Of a stretch of 64,000 bases of DNA, positions 61,926 through 64,000 are shown one piece after another (positions within the stretch are counted from its first letter, which is position 1; each line of letters opens with the position of its first letter). Made by a program: the position numbers and the translations under genes. Where the stretch lies: NCBI GenBank assembly GCA_944472135.2, contig OX235267.1, positions 33,635,312-33,699,311 of the forward strand, given 5' to 3'. The notes under the pieces were generated by a model. That model did no database searches and was not told the DNA's origin. It saw nothing but the letters and a program-made list of their open reading frames with translations. This DNA comes from Trichobilharzia regenti. Taxonomy: Eukaryota > Platyhelminthes > Trematoda > Strigeidida > Schistosomatidae.

Positions 61926-62155
61926 CTCTTGTATTTCTTTTTCATGATTAATTTCATACTGTCTGTCGTTTCGATGTGCGTCTTGACTACAATTCATTGA
62001 TTGAATTATTCATCTGATCGCATAACTTTAGTACACTTATCCAATTCGTCTTATGCATTGACTAACATTAACAACCAATGTTTGTGATAACTCATCACCT
62101 TTGTTACTACCCTCTTTCATGAAGGAGGGTACAGCTAAAGGAGAGAATGGAATTG
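61926..62155 (+). repeat. PLE lineage D 3' untranslated fragment
   Basis: TTTGTGATAACTCATCACC, TTTGTTACTACC match 42905-42945; TCATGATTAATTTCATACTG and a possible reading frame from 62101 carry no motif. Confidence 0.45.
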
Positions 62156-62159
62156 TCGA

Positions 62160-62580
62160 AAAAAGAGCCTCTTCGCGCGACCACTTTGCTATGTCTTCTT
62201 CGATGAGTTACTGCCTCATCTTCAACCTGCTGTACCCTACTGGTCACGGTTTCCCGCTAGAACCCCAGGTTAACTGCCTGAATAGGGCCAGTCGATAGTG
62301 AGCATCAGATTAATTTTCAAGTATTGGATTTTGTAGGGATTTTGTTTGATTGCATGGAGGATTTAATCATGAGCAGAAGTTAGAATTCAAGGATCAATGG
62401 ATCGGGTCCCAGTGGCTCAATGGTCTACGAGCTCGCTGGCTTTGTAACAAGAAGGTCCTGGGTTCGAATCCCGATGGGTGCGTACTGATGAAGAGTCCCA
62501 AACTAGGATGAAACAGCTGTCCAGTACTCCCTGGCAGGTTTTCCAATGGTTCTCTAACTGATGTCAGCTCATGATTAAGA
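62160..62580. repeat. SINE-1 compound copy
   Basis: Minus body end (CGACCACTTTGCTATGTC to GATAGTGAGCATCAGATTAA), the next minus tail stub (TTTTCAAGTATTGGATTTTG to TTTAATCATGAGC), then plus tRNA-like part with A box TGGCTCAATGG and B box GGGTTCGAATCCC, module 62481-62530 and tail to CAGCTCATGAT. Confidence 0.78.
62481..62530 (+). ncRNA. SINE-1 ribozyme-like module, ATGAAGA core
   Basis: GTACTG, ATGAAGA, GTCC/GGAT, GAAA, CAGCTGTC, CAGTAC. C3 is A and the last base of the stem II strand is changed; stem I and GTC are perfect. Confidence 0.55.
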
Positions 62581-63489
62581 AACTAGTTTAGCCAGAAAAA
62601 AGTAGCTGTAGATTATTTTCGAAACAGAAAAAAATGAAATCTTGTTATACTTTTAGGCTGATTCATATTAAATTTTTAAGTGTTGCTGGGGGTGATTTGA
62701 TTAGTTTCAAAGTAGACCCCCAATAACTAACCGACATGAAATTAAAGCACTATTAGAAATCAGACAGCTCTAGACAGTTGTTTCACTCAAGTTCGACACC
62801 CAGCCTCAATGATTCTGTAAGTGATGATATGGATTCATGATGAAATCTATATTGAAAATGAATCAAATCCGTGTAAGATCAACACAGTTGAATATTACCT
62901 TACTTCTCACTAGTAACCGTCCACGGAGTGAATTTCTCAAAGTTTCAAAGGGAAGCGGAAACCAGCGAAGGTTTTTTCAACTCAAGCATGCCAAATCACT
63001 CAAGATTTTTACAATTTACACAGTTTGAGGAGGTGAAATTCCCCTACAGTTTCCTTTAGAAATCGAAATTATTCAGGTGACAATATTTGAATTGCTTGAT
63101 ACCATAAATGATAATTAAAACACGAAGTATAAATGCAGGACGCTACATACCACTGACTGGCTTATATGAGTAGTTGGATACTACTCACATCAACCAGTAG
63201 TGCTTGTTGGTGAGCCAAAATCGAAGTGATTTCAACACCGAAAGATCTATTCACTCGTTTTGCGTCGAGATTGTCAGCGGTGTACGTGGTTTGACTCGAG
63301 TCAGACAGCGGAATCATTTAAAACAGACTACTGATATTCACCTGTCAGTAGTATGTAACATCAAGTAGGATTGAGGATAGATATTCACTGATTCATATTG
63401 GTAAAGTGTGGATTCATGAAATATCAGCATTTACCCAAGTATACAATGGTGATTATTAAAGCAAAAGACTGAAAGATGAAGTACCTAGA
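62581..63489. other. mostly featureless; worn SINE-1b trace
   Basis: About 62670-62900 faintly resembles SINE-1b (AGACAGTTGTTTCACTC, GATTCATGATGAAATC). The rest, including the 63-codon frame at 62837, shows no recognised content. Confidence 0.4.
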
Positions 63490-64000
63490 CTAGCCACTTC
63501 AAATTGTATCTACCAATTCAACTGAGCTAGTGCTGCAGCGAGTTATACCGGGCGTTGCTCTAGGAACTTGATTTTTCGTGTACTCTCGAGAACATCTCCC
63601 ATTATGGTTAAATAAAGGTATAGCAAAAACCATCAACAGTTCGATATCAAACCATTTCGTCTAAACCGGTAACAAAGGCAGCGTTGAAGTATCCTTCTCT
63701 ATCATTTACTTATTTTTGATTTTTGATTATAGCTTGTTTCCACGCAGTATTTTTGATACAAGTATGAAATGTTCAGCATGTGATATCGGCAGCCCAGGCC
63801 GACTATAGGTATCAAGTGTGCATCAGCAGCGGATCGAACCCCGGACCATGTGCATGGTCGGCGAGAGTCCTAACCACTGTGCCACCGGGTGCCAAATAAA
63901 TTGCCGAAAACATCGACCACTGCATGGTCCAAACATCAGAGGCTATCGCAATTCACGTGAAACAACCAGTGCTTTGTGTGCAAAAGAAGCAATTCCAGCC
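63490..64000 (+). pseudogene. Penelope-like GIY-YIG end (lineage A, copy 3), interrupted
   Basis: TSNCIYQFN, SYTGRCSRNLIFR (YIGR changed to YTGR), a worn EH helix region, then a SINE-2 insertion at 63712-63888. After it VPNKLPK, EAIAI-like remains and VCKRSNS continue to the window edge. Corresponds to copies at 29172-29960 and 47070-47880 but keeps the nuclease core they lost. Confidence 0.78.
63712..63888 (-). repeat. SINE-2 short form inserted in a Penelope-like relic
   Basis: Minus strand: GGTGGCACAGTGGTTAGGAC, B box GGGGTTCGATCCGC, GGTCGGCCTGGGCTGCCG and 3' end CGTGGAAACAAGCTATAATC. Splits the PLE frame between its IIYR and VPNKLPK parts. Confidence 0.82.

Noticed and set aside
1..64000. 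Search for CRISPR-like regularly spaced repeats, rRNA or operons
   Set aside because: Repeats are dispersed and variably oriented, with no regular spacing; no rRNA or prokaryotic gene organisation was seen.

Overview
The window looks like nuclear DNA of a blood fluke (Schistosoma or a very close relative). It is AT-rich and has split eukaryotic exons with GT/AG borders. It carries tRNA-derived SINEs that end in hammerhead-ribozyme modules like the known schistosome Sm-alpha retroposon, RTE-clade LINEs of the schistosome type, many Penelope-like element (PLE) relics, and interstitial TTAGGG-like sequence. No bacterial operons, rRNA, true tRNA genes or CRISPR arrays were seen.

Only one host gene is visible. 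It is a TRPM-type cation channel on the minus strand, read from about 56.1 kb down to 7.1 kb. Ten exons could be defined from splice signals, matching codon phase and protein similarity: 56022-56119, 54441-54914, 48633-48774, 43626-44051, 38602-38698, 36556-36868, 30145-30583, 24278-24409, 11580-11767 and 7090-7162. They encode the end of the N-terminal TRPM homology region, the pre-S1 hydrophobic segment, an unusually long (about 500 residues) low-complexity linker, and S1 to S4. The N-terminal exons (right of the window) and the S5-pore-S6 and C-terminal exons (left) are missing. Praziquantel acts on one schistosome TRPM paralogue; which paralogue this is cannot be settled here.

Everything else is intronic and mostly mobile DNA. 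(1) A near full-length RTE LINE at 17769-20790 has a 16-bp target-site duplication and one frameshift; five or more RTE fragments lie elsewhere. (2) PLE relics come from several lineages with YVDD reverse transcriptase and/or GIY-YIG nuclease. The best runs 38948-40135 with a single stop codon, and several are flanked by inverted terminal repeats. (3) A tRNA-derived family (called SINE-1/1b here) carries a hammerhead-like fold just after its B box. One copy, minus strand 61657-61706, keeps a complete textbook catalytic core. (4) Sm-alpha-type hammerhead copies lie near 24.7, 28.5, 46.0 and 51.5 kb. (5) A second tRNA-derived family (SINE-2) has a body made from the two ends of the RTE element. 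(6) There is a CR1/jockey-like relic, two probable solo LTRs and assorted short repeats.

The most interesting signal is the layering of self-cleaving-ribozyme-like modules. Related hammerhead folds occur in two SINE lineages and, in different sequence, at the ends of several PLE lineages. The SINE copies often sit as inverted (head-to-head) dimers, so ribozyme modules face outward on both sides. Alignments were made by eye; family names SINE-1, SINE-2 and SINE-4 are local labels.
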